A stretch of DNA of 60,251 nt, from the NCBI GenBank assembly GCA_021818985.1, contig JAKASO010000009.1, positions 1 through 60,251 of the forward strand, read 5' to 3'. The position numbers were made by a program, and so were the translations under genes. This DNA is from a bacterium (GTDB taxonomy: Bacteria > SZUA-79 > Acidulodesulfobacterales > Acidulodesulfobacteraceae). Positions 26,259 through 34,971 of the stretch are shown in pieces. Within the stretch, counting starts at the first letter, position 1. Every line of letters begins with the position of its first letter. Below the pieces are notes generated by a model. The model was given only the letters and a program-made list of their open reading frames with translations. It did no database searches and was not told the origin of the DNA.

Positions 26259-26546
26259 TTATTGGCTGTTTTCGTTAATGAGGCTGTTTTTGCAGGTTTT
26301 ACTCATCTTAAAAAATGGAGTTGATTTTTCTTTCACCACTATTTTTTCGCCCGTTTTTGGATTTCTGCCTGTATATGACTTGTACGATTTAATCTTAAAA
26401 CTGCCAAATCCCCGTATTTCGATCCTTCTTTTGTGAACCAGCGCCTCCTTCATGGCATTCACGATAGAATTGACAATTGCCTCGGACATTTTGACCGGAA
26501 TGTTATTTTTTTCCGCAAATAGACTTATGAAATCCGTTTTATTCAT
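26259..26546 (-). CDS. HU/IHF family DNA-binding protein
   Basis: This histone-like protein bends DNA as a dimer. The arm motif is RGFGSFKIKSYKSYTGRNPK, and the core is the typical SEAIVNSIVNAMKEAL helix pair. The 95 residues match IHF or HU. The arm is followed by TGEKIVVKEKSTPFFK as in IHF-type subunits. It starts with ATG at 26546, 35 bases after the end of priA. Confidence 0.9.
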   Translation of the reverse strand: MNKTDFISLFAEKNNIPVKMSEAIVNSIVNAMKEALVHKRRIEIRGFGSFKIKSYKSYTGRNPKTGEKIVVKEKSTPFFKMSKTCKNSLINENSQ

Positions 26547-26581
26547 AATAACCGATAACCTCGCAATTTTGATTTAGTTTA

Positions 26582-28798
26582 TCATATAAGTATATTAGGG
26601 TCAACATCAATAAGAAATTTTTTATTTAAAAAATACCGGTTTACCGACGGATGCCCCTTAATTATCTCGAGCGCTTTATGAAGCTTCGTCAGGCCATTTT
26701 TGGCGCCGTCTGGAAATTTTAAAATAATCTGGTACCGGAAATTATTTTTTAATTTGGGAATTGGGCAGGGAGAAGGACCAAGAATGGAAATTTTTGAAAA
26801 TCCGGAATTAGGAACAACTATACTGTCTATTACCGTTCTTAATAGATAAGCATTTTTTTCCAATCTTTCAAGATTTTTATCAAATAATTTAATGGCTATA
26901 ATTTTTGAATACGGCGGATAACCGTATTCTTTCCTTAAATTTAATTCTTTTTCATAAAAGCTCTCGATATTATGACTACCTGAATACGCAAGTACGTAAT
27001 TATTGCTATTGAATGTCTGAAAAATAACTTTACCAGGCGTATCGCCTCTTCCCGCCCTGCCGGAAACCTGGGTAAGTATCTGAAATGTTCTTTCCCCGCT
27101 TCTAAAATCTGGGATGTTTAGCAGGCTATCGGCAAAAACCACGATGACAAGAGCTATGTTTGGAAAATCGTGTCCTTTGGCGACGATTTGGGTCCCTATT
27201 AATATATCTATTTCACCTCTTTTCATTTTATTGAATATATTAAGACCCGCCTTTTTTTGTCCGGCAATATCCGAATCTATTCTTGCGACGATCGCCGCTT
27301 CTCCAAAAATTTCTTTGATTTTGTTCTCAAGTTTCTGTATCCCTATTCCATAGGGTTCTATATTGTCGCTTAAACATTCCGGGCAAACCTTTGGCACTTT
27401 TTCTGTATGACTACAATAATGGCATTTTAACATTCCGCCTTCAGAATCTTTTCCTTTATGATATACTAATGAAATCGCACAGTTTTTACATAAAAACTGG
27501 TGTCCGCATGATTTACATATAATAAATGTCGAAAACCCCCTTCTGTTTAAAAATATAAGGGTCTGGCTTTTTTGTTCAAGGTTTTTAGTAATAGCCTGTC
27601 GGGAAACTTCAGAAAGCATTTCGTTGCTGAACCTGTTTTTTGGCGAATCGTTGTCTTTCTTAAATTCATTTTTCAGATCTATGAGTTTTATTTCAGGCAT
27701 AGGTTTTTCACCCACTCTCATCTTAATAAAAATATATTCGTATTTTTTAAGCTCTTTTGCGTTATAGTAAGATTCAAGGGACGGGGTTGCGGAACCAAGA
27801 ACGGCTACGGAAGAGGTTTTTTTTGCTATCATAACTGCAACATCTCTGGCATTATATAAGAGCCCCGATCCCTGTTTATATGAACTGTCATGTTCTTCGT
27901 CCACGACGATAAGTCCTGCATTGGTCAAAGGGGCAAATATAGCTGATCTTGTTCCAAGAACTATCTTTATATCTCCGTGAAGTATCTTGAACCAGTTGAT
28001 CAATTTTTCCCTTTTTGAGATCCTGCTGTGAAAAACGGCAAACTCATGGGGCTTTATCATTTTAGAAAACCTTTTTGTCATTACATAGATGAATTGATTT
28101 GTTATGAATATTTCTGGAACTATTATAATAACCTGCTTATTTAAATTTAAAGTAAATTCTAATAAATTCAGGTAGATTTCTGTTTTGCCACTTGCCGTAA
28201 CCCCATGCAATAAAAATGTTTTGTAGAAATTTTCCTGAATAAACTTTTTTATCCTGCTTACTGCACCGGATTGATCTTCGGTTAGGTCATAGCCAGGATT
28301 ATTATTTTGACTTTGTCTTTGATCTTGCGTTAATCCGGCAAAATTGGTGTTATACACATTCTCCTGATTTTCCCTGCTCGCATCATTAAGATTAATCTTC
28401 GGATTAATCTTTGAATCAGATTTTGCATTTATTTTGTTTATTTTTATGTAGCGATCTAATAAATGAAATTTTTTTACGTCTATGGACGGCAAAGTGGTTT
28501 CCAAAACCCTTGAAATGCTTTCGTGATAATACATAGATAACCAGTTGTAGAGACTTAGATGAACTTCGTTAAAAAAATTGCATTGGGAAATATCTATAAT
28601 TTCTTTTAATTTAATATTATTGGATGAAAATTCAGATGTTGCATTAAAGATGAAGCCATAAGTAAGCCTGTTTTTAAATGGAATAACGACGGCAGAGCCG
28701 ATCTGTAAAAATTTTTTAAATCTATCGGGTATTATATAGGTAAATGGTATATTAGCGCTGCTTTTTGGAACTATTATTTCGGCCTTTAATCCTTCCAT
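26582..28798 (-). CDS. priA: Primosomal replication restart helicase PriA
   Basis: PriA recognises stalled forks and loads the replicative helicase. The N-terminal 3'-end-binding domain is at residues 1-100. The helicase core has Walker A HGVTASGKTE and the DEEH box IVVDEEHDSSYKQ. The zinc-binding insert follows with CKSCGHQFLCKNCAISL and CHYCSHTEKVPKVCPEC. Motifs GTQIVAKGHDFPN and RAGRGDTPG complete it. A 60-residue Asn- and Gln-rich insert sits at about 115-175 (FAGLTQDQRQSQNNNPGYD), so 738 residues is within the normal range. It heads the run priA, hup, miaB, php. Confidence 0.94.
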   Translation of the reverse strand: MEGLKAEIIVPKSSANIPFTYIIPDRFKKFLQIGSAVVIPFKNRLTYGFIFNATSEFSSNNIKLKEIIDISQCNFFNEVHLSLYNWLSMYYHESISRVLETTLPSIDVKKFHLLDRYIKINKINAKSDSKINPKINLNDASRENQENVYNTNFAGLTQDQRQSQNNNPGYDLTEDQSGAVSRIKKFIQENFYKTFLLHGVTASGKTEIYLNLLEFTLNLNKQVIIIVPEIFITNQFIYVMTKRFSKMIKPHEFAVFHSRISKREKLINWFKILHGDIKIVLGTRSAIFAPLTNAGLIVVDEEHDSSYKQGSGLLYNARDVAVMIAKKTSSVAVLGSATPSLESYYNAKELKKYEYIFIKMRVGEKPMPEIKLIDLKNEFKKDNDSPKNRFSNEMLSEVSRQAITKNLEQKSQTLIFLNRRGFSTFIICKSCGHQFLCKNCAISLVYHKGKDSEGGMLKCHYCSHTEKVPKVCPECLSDNIEPYGIGIQKLENKIKEIFGEAAIVARIDSDIAGQKKAGLNIFNKMKRGEIDILIGTQIVAKGHDFPNIALVIVVFADSLLNIPDFRSGERTFQILTQVSGRAGRGDTPGKVIFQTFNSNNYVLAYSGSHNIESFYEKELNLRKEYGYPPYSKIIAIKLFDKNLERLEKNAYLLRTVIDSIVVPNSGFSKISILGPSPCPIPKLKNNFRYQIILKFPDGAKNGLTKLHKALEIIKGHPSVNRYFLNKKFLIDVDPNILI

Positions 28799-28840
28799 TA
28801 TATTTATTATATTATACCTGTTTTATTGATTTATCGTTAT

Positions 28841-28888
28841 GAAAAAATAAACAAACGGCGCTATTGATAAGTATCAATAAGCGCCGTT
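28841..28888 (-). terminator. Intrinsic terminator of the radical SAM/SPASM gene
   Basis: On the minus strand, AACGGCGCTTATTGATA pairs with the arm ending in GCGCCGTT (28854-28888, with one bulge), and a T-rich run (TTTGTTTATTTTTTC) follows. It lies 76 bases after the stop codon of the minus-strand radical SAM gene, so it should end that transcript. Confidence 0.85.
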
Positions 28889-28913
28889 CTATTGTTTAAA
28901 TTAATTTACGAAT

Positions 28914-28943
28914 TACAGGTTATTACAGGTTATTACAGGTTAT
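28914..28943. repeat. Three copies of a 10-base unit (TTACAGGTTA)
   Basis: TTACAGGTTA occurs three times in a row (28914-28943) in the 75 bases between the terminator and the radical SAM gene. It is a short tandem array, probably slippage. Confidence 0.5.
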
Positions 28944-28963
28944 TGTTTAGCTCAATTCTTAAT

Positions 28964-30442
28964 TTATTTACTTAGTTGTTGCTCTTTTTCTTTTTTTTTG
29001 TCTTTACCGCCCTCTAATGGATAAAATGACCTTCTGTAGTAATCCTCCTCCTCCAGTTCAAGTTTTTTTCCGTCATAGGTATAGAAAAACTTCCCATTCC
29101 CATATTCATCTTTCCATACTTTATCGGCTATCTTTCCATAGCTTTCAGAATATTTGTCCATATCGCTGCTTAAGGTTGTGATAATCGAATCGCCGCCCTC
29201 CTGAGTAGCTTTGGCATTACCTTCAGCAACAACTTTTCGTAAGATCTTAGGATGATCTATTATCATGCATGGACGCAACCTGTTTCTAACGCCTATTTGC
29301 TCTTTCCTGATGGATTTAAAATACATGGAGTTAAGAATCTCTTCCATTGACTTGTCGAAGATGTTGTCTGCGGCGAACTGTGCAAAAACACATGGTTCAA
29401 CCCCGCCGTTAGCATTTACGTGCAAATAAACCCTGCCACCGGATAGGCATCCATGGGAAAGAACGCCGTCATTCCAGAAGTCTGCTACAACTATTGGCTT
29501 CGTTTCTCTAATCTCTACGACCCTTTTTCTCCGATAATTCCTCTGTTCCGGGGTAGGCATTAAGGAAGTATCGGGTTCGCGCCCTATCGGGATGTAGTTA
29601 AAATACCAGCCGAGAAAACAGCCCTGTTTGATATAAAAGTCTATAAATTCGTCGCTTACGATAACATCGTTGTTATAACGCGTAGCTGTAGCAGAAAATC
29701 CAAACAGCATTCCGTTATCTTTTAAATTATTCATTGCCGAAACAACCTTTTTAAAATGCCCTTTCCCCCTTCTTTCGTCGGTTTCGTCTTCAAAGCCTTC
29801 GATGCTTATGCATGGAAATACGTTACCGAGGTTTGCAAGCCTTTCAGCCATCTTTCCGTCTATGAGGGATCCGTTGGTATAAACCTGAAAATAACAGTTG
29901 CTGTTTCTTTCGAATAAGTCTATAAGATCTTTTCTTATAAATGGTTCGCCGCCTGAAAAGGTATAAAAAAAGATACCGAAGGTTTTTCCTTCGTCTATTA
30001 TCTGATTTATTTTTTCGTAAGACAGTTTGTCTTTTCTGTCGTAATTGGCAGAATAACAGCCGTAGCATTTAAGGTTGCAGTGCATCGAGGGGCTTATTAC
30101 ATAAAAAAGGGGCGGATAAAACCCGTTTCTTTCTATAAATAATTTTCTTCTTTCGGCGCTTAAAAGAAGAAAGTTTGCGATAAAATTGTTAATTATCCCT
30201 TTTTTGACGTTTTTTGAAAGATACGGAAGCTTTTTTTTAAGATTAATGAAAATATGATCGAAAAATATTTTGCCTACCGGCGCTTTAAAGTTGTTTAATT
30301 TATCTGATAATTTAACTATTGTTTCGTCGCTTAATTTTGGGAAAATGTAATTACTTGCGGCATAAAGAATATTTTTTACGGCATAGCTCTTAAATTCCCG
30401 CCTTACCTTAGGAATAAAGTTATTTATTGTATCTTGCCTCAT
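28964..30442 (-). CDS. Radical SAM/SPASM-type protein, unknown substrate
   Basis: The radical SAM cluster is CNLKCYGCYSANY near residue 135, with the SAM-binding FTYSGGEPFIRKD-type segment shortly after (FSGGEPFIRKDLIDLF). A C-terminal part contains CLSGGRVYLHVNANGGVEPC and later Cys in RPCMIID, like a SPASM auxiliary-cluster region. The first ~120 residues are an unusual helical N-terminal extension, and the total of 492 is long for the family. It stands alone with its own terminator. The substrate could be a peptide or a small molecule; no precursor peptide gene is seen on either side. Confidence 0.7.
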   Translation of the reverse strand: MRQDTINNFIPKVRREFKSYAVKNILYAASNYIFPKLSDETIVKLSDKLNNFKAPVGKIFFDHIFINLKKKLPYLSKNVKKGIINNFIANFLLLSAERRKLFIERNGFYPPLFYVISPSMHCNLKCYGCYSANYDRKDKLSYEKINQIIDEGKTFGIFFYTFSGGEPFIRKDLIDLFERNSNCYFQVYTNGSLIDGKMAERLANLGNVFPCISIEGFEDETDERRGKGHFKKVVSAMNNLKDNGMLFGFSATATRYNNDVIVSDEFIDFYIKQGCFLGWYFNYIPIGREPDTSLMPTPEQRNYRRKRVVEIRETKPIVVADFWNDGVLSHGCLSGGRVYLHVNANGGVEPCVFAQFAADNIFDKSMEEILNSMYFKSIRKEQIGVRNRLRPCMIIDHPKILRKVVAEGNAKATQEGGDSIITTLSSDMDKYSESYGKIADKVWKDEYGNGKFFYTYDGKKLELEEEDYYRRSFYPLEGGKDKKKEKEQQLSK

Positions 30443-30635
30443 ATAAATTATTCCTCCTTTTAAAAAAACTAAAAATTAATGGTTAGAAGTAATATTAAAA
30501 GTCAATATATGTCACAGGCAATTTTATTATTTTAGATCATGATATTTTAGGATTATAATTTATATAAATAATATATTACGATATGCAAAAAGTCAAGTTC
30601 CGCCTCAAAATTTTTTTACTTTCAAAAATTAAAAA

Positions 30636-30759
30636 TTGTCCCGACTTAACGCCTGCTAAGTATGCTCCTGTGGATGAACGCAATAGCTTTTGTTATATCT
30701 AAAAAGCAGTCATACATTGAAACGTATAAGCCTTTTAATTTATTAAGGGGGTAGTTCAT
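30636..30759 (+). mobile_element. Probable relic of tnpB tail and right end (IS200/IS605-IS1341 type)
   Basis: The segment ends GGGGGTAGTTCATG, close to the reverse complement of the GTGAACTACC ends at 24181 and 42811. Upstream, one frame reads TPAKYAPVDERNSFCY before a stop, and another frame continues SYIETYKPFNLLRG up to the end, as if a reading frame had been broken by frameshifts. This resembles the C-terminal tail of TnpB-family proteins. The identification rests on motif memory and is uncertain. Confidence 0.4.
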
Positions 30760-30841
30760 GATACCTGTATTTGCTTGTTTTATAGGAATTATTCTTAGTT
30801 TAGGCTGCTTAAAAACATCCTGTTATCAGCGGGTAATTTAA
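30758..30841 (+). CDS. 27-codon frame with good ribosome-binding site, uncertain
   Basis: An ATG follows AAGGGGG by about 6 bases and opens a short hydrophobic frame (MIPVFACFIGIILSLGCL). It could be a tiny membrane peptide, but its start is inside the transposon-like right end, so it may be a chance product of that sequence. Confidence 0.2.
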   Translation: MIPVFACFIGIILSLGCLKTSCYQRVI

Positions 30842-30905
30842 AAATAAATATTGCAATAAGACCTTTTTTTATATTATATTTATTGTAAATAAGTTATATG
30901 TGGGG

Positions 30906-30981
30906 GGGGGGTTAGCTCAGTTGGCAGAGCGATGCTTTCGCATGGCATAGGTCGTGGGTTCGACTCCCATACCCTCCACCA
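30906..30981 (+). tRNA. tRNA-Ala (anticodon CGC)
   Basis: The 76-base tRNA has an encoded CCA. The acceptor stem GGGGGGT pairs with ACCCTCC and contains the G3:U70 pair that identifies alanine tRNAs. The anticodon stem ATGCT/GGCAT holds TTCGCAT, giving CGC. The T arm is GTGGGTTCGACTCCCAT. It is preceded by a run of Gs. It stands between the relic and rtcB. Confidence 0.9.
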
Positions 30982-31032
30982 CTTCAAAACGACCCGCAAA
31001 AATGCCGGACTAAAGGACTTAAATAACTTTTA

Positions 31033-32481
31033 CTATCCTTTAATAACTCCGATAGGTCTTAATTTTGCAACCTTTTTTGAAAGCCCGCTCTTATGAACGA
31101 CTTCGACAACGTTTGAAATGTCTTTATAAGCCTCCGGCATCTCTTCGGCAAGGGTTTCCCTTCCGCTTGATTTAACAATTACGCCTTTCTCTTCAAGCTC
31201 TTTTTTGATTGATCTGCCCTTTGCTTCTTTAATCGCTTTATTTCTGGAAAGAATTCTTCCTGCGCCGTGGCAGGTCGAACCGAAAGTTTCCTCCATTGCT
31301 TTTTCGGTTCCGACTAAAACAAAAGATGCCCTTCCCATATCACCCGGTATTAAAACAGGCTGGCCGGTATCTTTATATATTTCAGGCAGATCGGGATGGC
31401 CCTTCATAAAAGCCCTTGTCGCACCTTTTCTATGAACAAGAAGCTTCATCTTTTTGCCATCAACAATATGATCTTCAAACTTGGCAATATTATGGGACAC
31501 ATCATAGACAAGCTCGATTTCTAAATGATCCTTTATATTTCCGAAAAAGCCGGTTAAAGCCTCTTTAGCTAAATATTGCAAAAATTGCCTGTTTACCCAT
31601 GCATAATTTGCCGCACCATTCATTGCTTTTAAATAATTTTTAGCTTCTTTGGAATCTAAAGGGGCCGAACTAAGTTCTTTATCCGGAATAAACATATTGT
31701 ATTTTTTAACCATTTCTTCCATAATAGCCAAATAGTCGGTGCAAACCTGATGTCCAAAGCCTCTTGAACCGCAATGTATCATTATCGTCACCTGACCTTT
31801 AAATAAACCTAACTTTTTAGCGGCAGTCTCATCAAATATATCATCCACATATTGAACCTCAATAAAATGGTTTCCCGAACCTAAAGTGCCGATCTGATCC
31901 AGTCCTCTAATATAAGCCCTACTGCTTATTAAAGCCGGATCAACATCTTTTATAAATCCGTTTGATTCAATTTTTTCGGAATCTTTTTTATCGCCGAACC
32001 CTTTTTCGATGGCAAAATTTACTCCTTTACAGACAATACCATCTAAATCAGACCTGTCAAATCCAATTTTTCCTTTAGAACCAACGCCTGCGGGAATCTG
32101 TTTATATAAGACTTCGATTAGATCTTTAATACCGGGAATAACCTCTTCTTTCGTCAGGTTTGTCTTGAGAAGCCTTACTCCACAGTTGATATCATACCCC
32201 ACGCCTCCCGGAGATACCACCCCGTCAAGCGAAACAGCGGCTACCCCACCTATCGGAAAACCATACCCTGTGTGAATATCGGGCATACCCAAAGAAGCCT
32301 TAACAATTCCTTTAAGCATGGCAACATTGGCAAGTTGTTCGATTGATCTTTCATCTACACTGCCGATGATAGATTCATCGGCATATATTACGCCTTTGAC
32401 TAACATGCCTTCCTTAAAAGTGGCTGGTAGTTCCCATTTTGTTTCATTAATCCTGATTAAACCCTTAAAAATTTTTTCCAT
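31033..32481 (-). CDS. rtcB: RNA-splicing ligase RtcB
   Basis: RtcB joins RNA 2',3'-cyclic phosphate or 3'-phosphate ends to 5'-OH ends with GTP and Mn(II), in tRNA splicing or RNA repair. Conserved segments are PDIHTGYGFPIGGVAA, GGVGYDINCGVRLL, GSGNHFIEVQ, IHCGSRGFGHQ, VSHNIAKFE, and HGAGRILSR near the C terminus (the guanylylated His). I chose the ATG at 32481 over the in-frame TTG at 32493; this gives 482 residues and a 19-base gap from the archease stop. The tight link with archease supports the call. Confidence 0.95.
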   Translation of the reverse strand: MEKIFKGLIRINETKWELPATFKEGMLVKGVIYADESIIGSVDERSIEQLANVAMLKGIVKASLGMPDIHTGYGFPIGGVAAVSLDGVVSPGGVGYDINCGVRLLKTNLTKEEVIPGIKDLIEVLYKQIPAGVGSKGKIGFDRSDLDGIVCKGVNFAIEKGFGDKKDSEKIESNGFIKDVDPALISSRAYIRGLDQIGTLGSGNHFIEVQYVDDIFDETAAKKLGLFKGQVTIMIHCGSRGFGHQVCTDYLAIMEEMVKKYNMFIPDKELSSAPLDSKEAKNYLKAMNGAANYAWVNRQFLQYLAKEALTGFFGNIKDHLEIELVYDVSHNIAKFEDHIVDGKKMKLLVHRKGATRAFMKGHPDLPEIYKDTGQPVLIPGDMGRASFVLVGTEKAMEETFGSTCHGAGRILSRNKAIKEAKGRSIKKELEEKGVIVKSSGRETLAEEMPEAYKDISNVVEVVHKSGLSKKVAKLRPIGVIKG

Positions 32482-32499
32482 TTTAAATATCAAATATAA

Positions 32500-32928
32500 T
32501 TAAATATCGAATATAACCTTTAATTTCCATTTACCGGAATTGATTTTTTTAACAAAGATATCATGATACGTTGCTGCTTTAATCAAAAGCCTTTTTTCCG
32601 ATTTGGAAGAATCGAATTTACCGCCGTAAGCCTTTACTTTTACTGTATTTTCCGTTAACTCAATAAAATCGAATCTTTTTGGTATAAATCCGTAAGCGTC
32701 AAACATAAAAATAAGTTCATTCAAATAAGCAATAATAAGGCCGTCTAAACTATTTGATTTAACCGAAATTTCTTGCATAATGCTTTCCTTAATGCCAGTT
32801 GTATCCGTAATTAAGTTGAACATGGCCAGCGCGGAATCAGAAAAAAGTTCGGACAGGTTTGAAGCATAAACCTCCAATCCTGCATCGCCTCCTGCGGCAA
32901 TTATTTTTATCATTTGTGCAGCGCTCAT
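32500..32928 (-). CDS. Archease (RtcB activator)
   Basis: Archease speeds the guanylylation and turnover of RtcB. The 142-residue protein has the acidic N-terminal region (AGGDAGLEVYASNL) and the conserved C-terminal segment LLIKAATYHDIFV, with the metal-binding aspartate. It overlaps the upstream flavoprotein gene by 4 bases (ATGA) and is followed by rtcB, so the three form one operon. Confidence 0.9.
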   Translation of the reverse strand: MSAAQMIKIIAAGGDAGLEVYASNLSELFSDSALAMFNLITDTTGIKESIMQEISVKSNSLDGLIIAYLNELIFMFDAYGFIPKRFDFIELTENTVKVKAYGGKFDSSKSEKRLLIKAATYHDIFVKKINSGKWKLKVIFDI

Positions 32929-34016
32929 ACGGTTTTTATAAAATTTAATTCTTCCGAAAAAACAATAAACTTTCTTTCATACTTTCTTTTTGCAAGGGGT
33001 AAAAGAAGGTGTTTAAAAAAAGAGCGATTATAATTGCGCTTAAGAAAACCGCACGAGTCGCCTTCTGCAAATTTCTTTGCCATGTATCTGTATCCGGTAT
33101 GACCTAATTTTTCGTATAAATACCTGTTAATAAGGGATGTTTCCAACATCGGTTTTAGTTCTTTTTTCCAAAGCGCATCATAATCCGAACCAGTGATGAT
33201 GCTCATAGCAGCCATATAACCAGAGACAATCGCATATCTCATTCCGAGCCCCCAAAGGCAGTCCTGAAATCCAGCCGATTCTCCTATATAAATTTTTTTA
33301 TGATATATCTGCGTGTCTCTTATAAAGAAATTTCCGTAATTACCAAATCTCTTCTCGTTTTCAATGTTAAGCTCTACATTCTTTTTGAAAAATTTCAGCG
33401 TTCTTTCAAAATATTTTTCTCCGTTCCTGTAATCCCTGTAAAGGACGGTAGCCATCGTTCCACGACCTTCATTTACAAGAAGGTAGGCATATCCTTTCGG
33501 CGCTACCATATCGTTAAAAACCACAGCCGCCCGATCTTTTGCCTGTGTATCAAATGTTATGCCAATTGCAATTATATCGGCCCTTTTTGGACCGGTGCCA
33601 ACGATAACTTTGCCCTCGGCGGCGCCCAAATGGCTGTTAAAAAGTATTTCAACTCCCAGTAAAAGAGCCTGTTCCTTCAGTCCCGCATCGAGCGAACCGG
33701 CCACAGCGCCTCTTTTTACAAGAAAAAAGATAGGTCTGTCCGATTTTATTTCCATGGGGCTAATTTCAGGAGCATATATGGTACCCCCGTAATAAGGAAC
33801 GCATAGAAAATTGATATCTATGCCTATATCCTTTAAAAGAGCGGTAATATTTTCGCCGGAACTCCAATTCTCAAGTCCTTGAAAATCACCTTTCATGCGA
33901 TGGCCAACATCGGGGGATATTTCATAAACTCTTGCCTTATAGCCATGTTTTGCAAGGACGATGGCTGCTGTTAAACCGGCCGGTCCGGCTCCGACGATAC
34001 TGACCACTTCGCTCAT
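32925..34016 (-). CDS. FAD-dependent oxidoreductase, geranylgeranyl-reductase-like (COG0644)
   Basis: The Rossmann FAD motif VSIVGAGPAGLTAAIVLAKHG starts at residue 5 (split here: GAGPAGLTAAIVLAKHG), with the acidic end VYEISPDVG. The second FAD motif, KKIYIGESAGFQDCLWGLG, includes the family's GD/GES-AG pattern. Related proteins reduce isoprenoid double bonds or act as flavin monooxygenases. The substrate here is unknown. It is the first gene of the operon with archease and rtcB, an unusual partner for RNA repair. Confidence 0.75.
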   Translation of the reverse strand: MSEVVSIVGAGPAGLTAAIVLAKHGYKARVYEISPDVGHRMKGDFQGLENWSSGENITALLKDIGIDINFLCVPYYGGTIYAPEISPMEIKSDRPIFFLVKRGAVAGSLDAGLKEQALLLGVEILFNSHLGAAEGKVIVGTGPKRADIIAIGITFDTQAKDRAAVVFNDMVAPKGYAYLLVNEGRGTMATVLYRDYRNGEKYFERTLKFFKKNVELNIENEKRFGNYGNFFIRDTQIYHKKIYIGESAGFQDCLWGLGMRYAIVSGYMAAMSIITGSDYDALWKKELKPMLETSLINRYLYEKLGHTGYRYMAKKFAEGDSCGFLKRNYNRSFFKHLLLPLAKRKYERKFIVFSEELNFIKTV

Positions 34017-34051
34017 ACACTTTTCCTATGCAGGCTTATTAATATTAAATA

Positions 34052-34894
34052 CTATTTTTTGCTCCGTAAAACCAACCAGATATCTTTCAGCGGCAGGCTA
34101 AAGCCCGCCGCATGCTTATGCCCTCCTCCGCCCATTTTTGATGCAAATTCTGCGCAATTTAACGCGTCTTTGTTTTCCTTGTCGCTGTGGACGCTGCATA
34201 TAACCCTATTTTTTCTGATGTAATATGTAAGGGAGCCTTTGGTTTTTTTCGAAAGATAATTCCCCACCTCCGAGGTTATTTCCGAAGTTACATTAGAGGC
34301 AAGGAGTTCAACGCCGTTCAAATTTACGGGATATGCATTTCTGCCGGCAACTTTAACTAAAACATTTTTATATTTGATTATTACCCTTCCCTCCGCTTTT
34401 AGGGCATCTATTTTTTCTGCGGCGGTAAGAACGTTCCAAACCTTAAAGTCCATCGGATAAATAGATAAAGCTGAATTTATTTCATCGGAATAGGGGATGG
34501 TTTTTTTCCATATATCTATATCCTCGATATAAGTCAATAAAGAAGGAACGGGTTTATCAGGATGAAAGTATCGCCATGAAATAACGCATCCGCTGTGATC
34601 GTTATCAAATATGCCGTATTTTTTAATAACGCTGGCAAGACTGATATGGTGGTCTAAAACCTTTAAGTTTTTAACCGACAGATTAAGTTTATTCATCGTT
34701 TTTTCGTCGTAGCAATAATCCAATATATAAAGATCTGCCGCTTTAAACGCTTTTTTGGGAGGCGGGGAATCGTGATAAACGGGAATATATACGGCTGTTT
34801 CCGCAAATTTTTTCCATGCCGCATAAGCTGCGCCGAAACCGTCATTGCACTCGGCATGATAAAGTATTACTATATTATTTGGATTAGAAGGCAT
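34052..34894 (-). CDS. DHH/DHHA1 family phosphoesterase (NrnB-like)
   Basis: This is an oligoribonuclease- or cyclic-nucleotide-type phosphodiesterase. The motifs are HAECNDGFGAAYAAW (first metal site), LYILDYCYDE, the name-giving LDHHIS, and the DHHA1 C-terminal GGGGHKHAAGFSL. The 280 residues are consistent with COG2404-type NrnB. It is cytosolic. It follows hemL by 77 bases on the same strand, and the flavoprotein operon starts 36 bases after it. Confidence 0.85.
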   Translation of the reverse strand: MPSNPNNIVILYHAECNDGFGAAYAAWKKFAETAVYIPVYHDSPPPKKAFKAADLYILDYCYDEKTMNKLNLSVKNLKVLDHHISLASVIKKYGIFDNDHSGCVISWRYFHPDKPVPSLLTYIEDIDIWKKTIPYSDEINSALSIYPMDFKVWNVLTAAEKIDALKAEGRVIIKYKNVLVKVAGRNAYPVNLNGVELLASNVTSEITSEVGNYLSKKTKGSLTYYIRKNRVICSVHSDKENKDALNCAEFASKMGGGGHKHAAGFSLPLKDIWLVLRSKK

Positions 34895-34971
34895 AAACCG
34901 CCACTATTTATTAATTACATAAATTATTACATAATTATATTATATAATCATTATATAAATTCATAAGCTTT

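Larger units (their letters stand above)
30443..30905. other. Intergenic region with mobile-element relic
   Basis: No established gene is in this 463-base stretch. Its first part holds the promoter of the minus-strand radical SAM gene. From 30636 it contains a probable degraded transposon end, described separately, and a 27-codon frame at 30758-30841. The rest is AT-rich and leads to tRNA-Ala. Confidence 0.5.
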
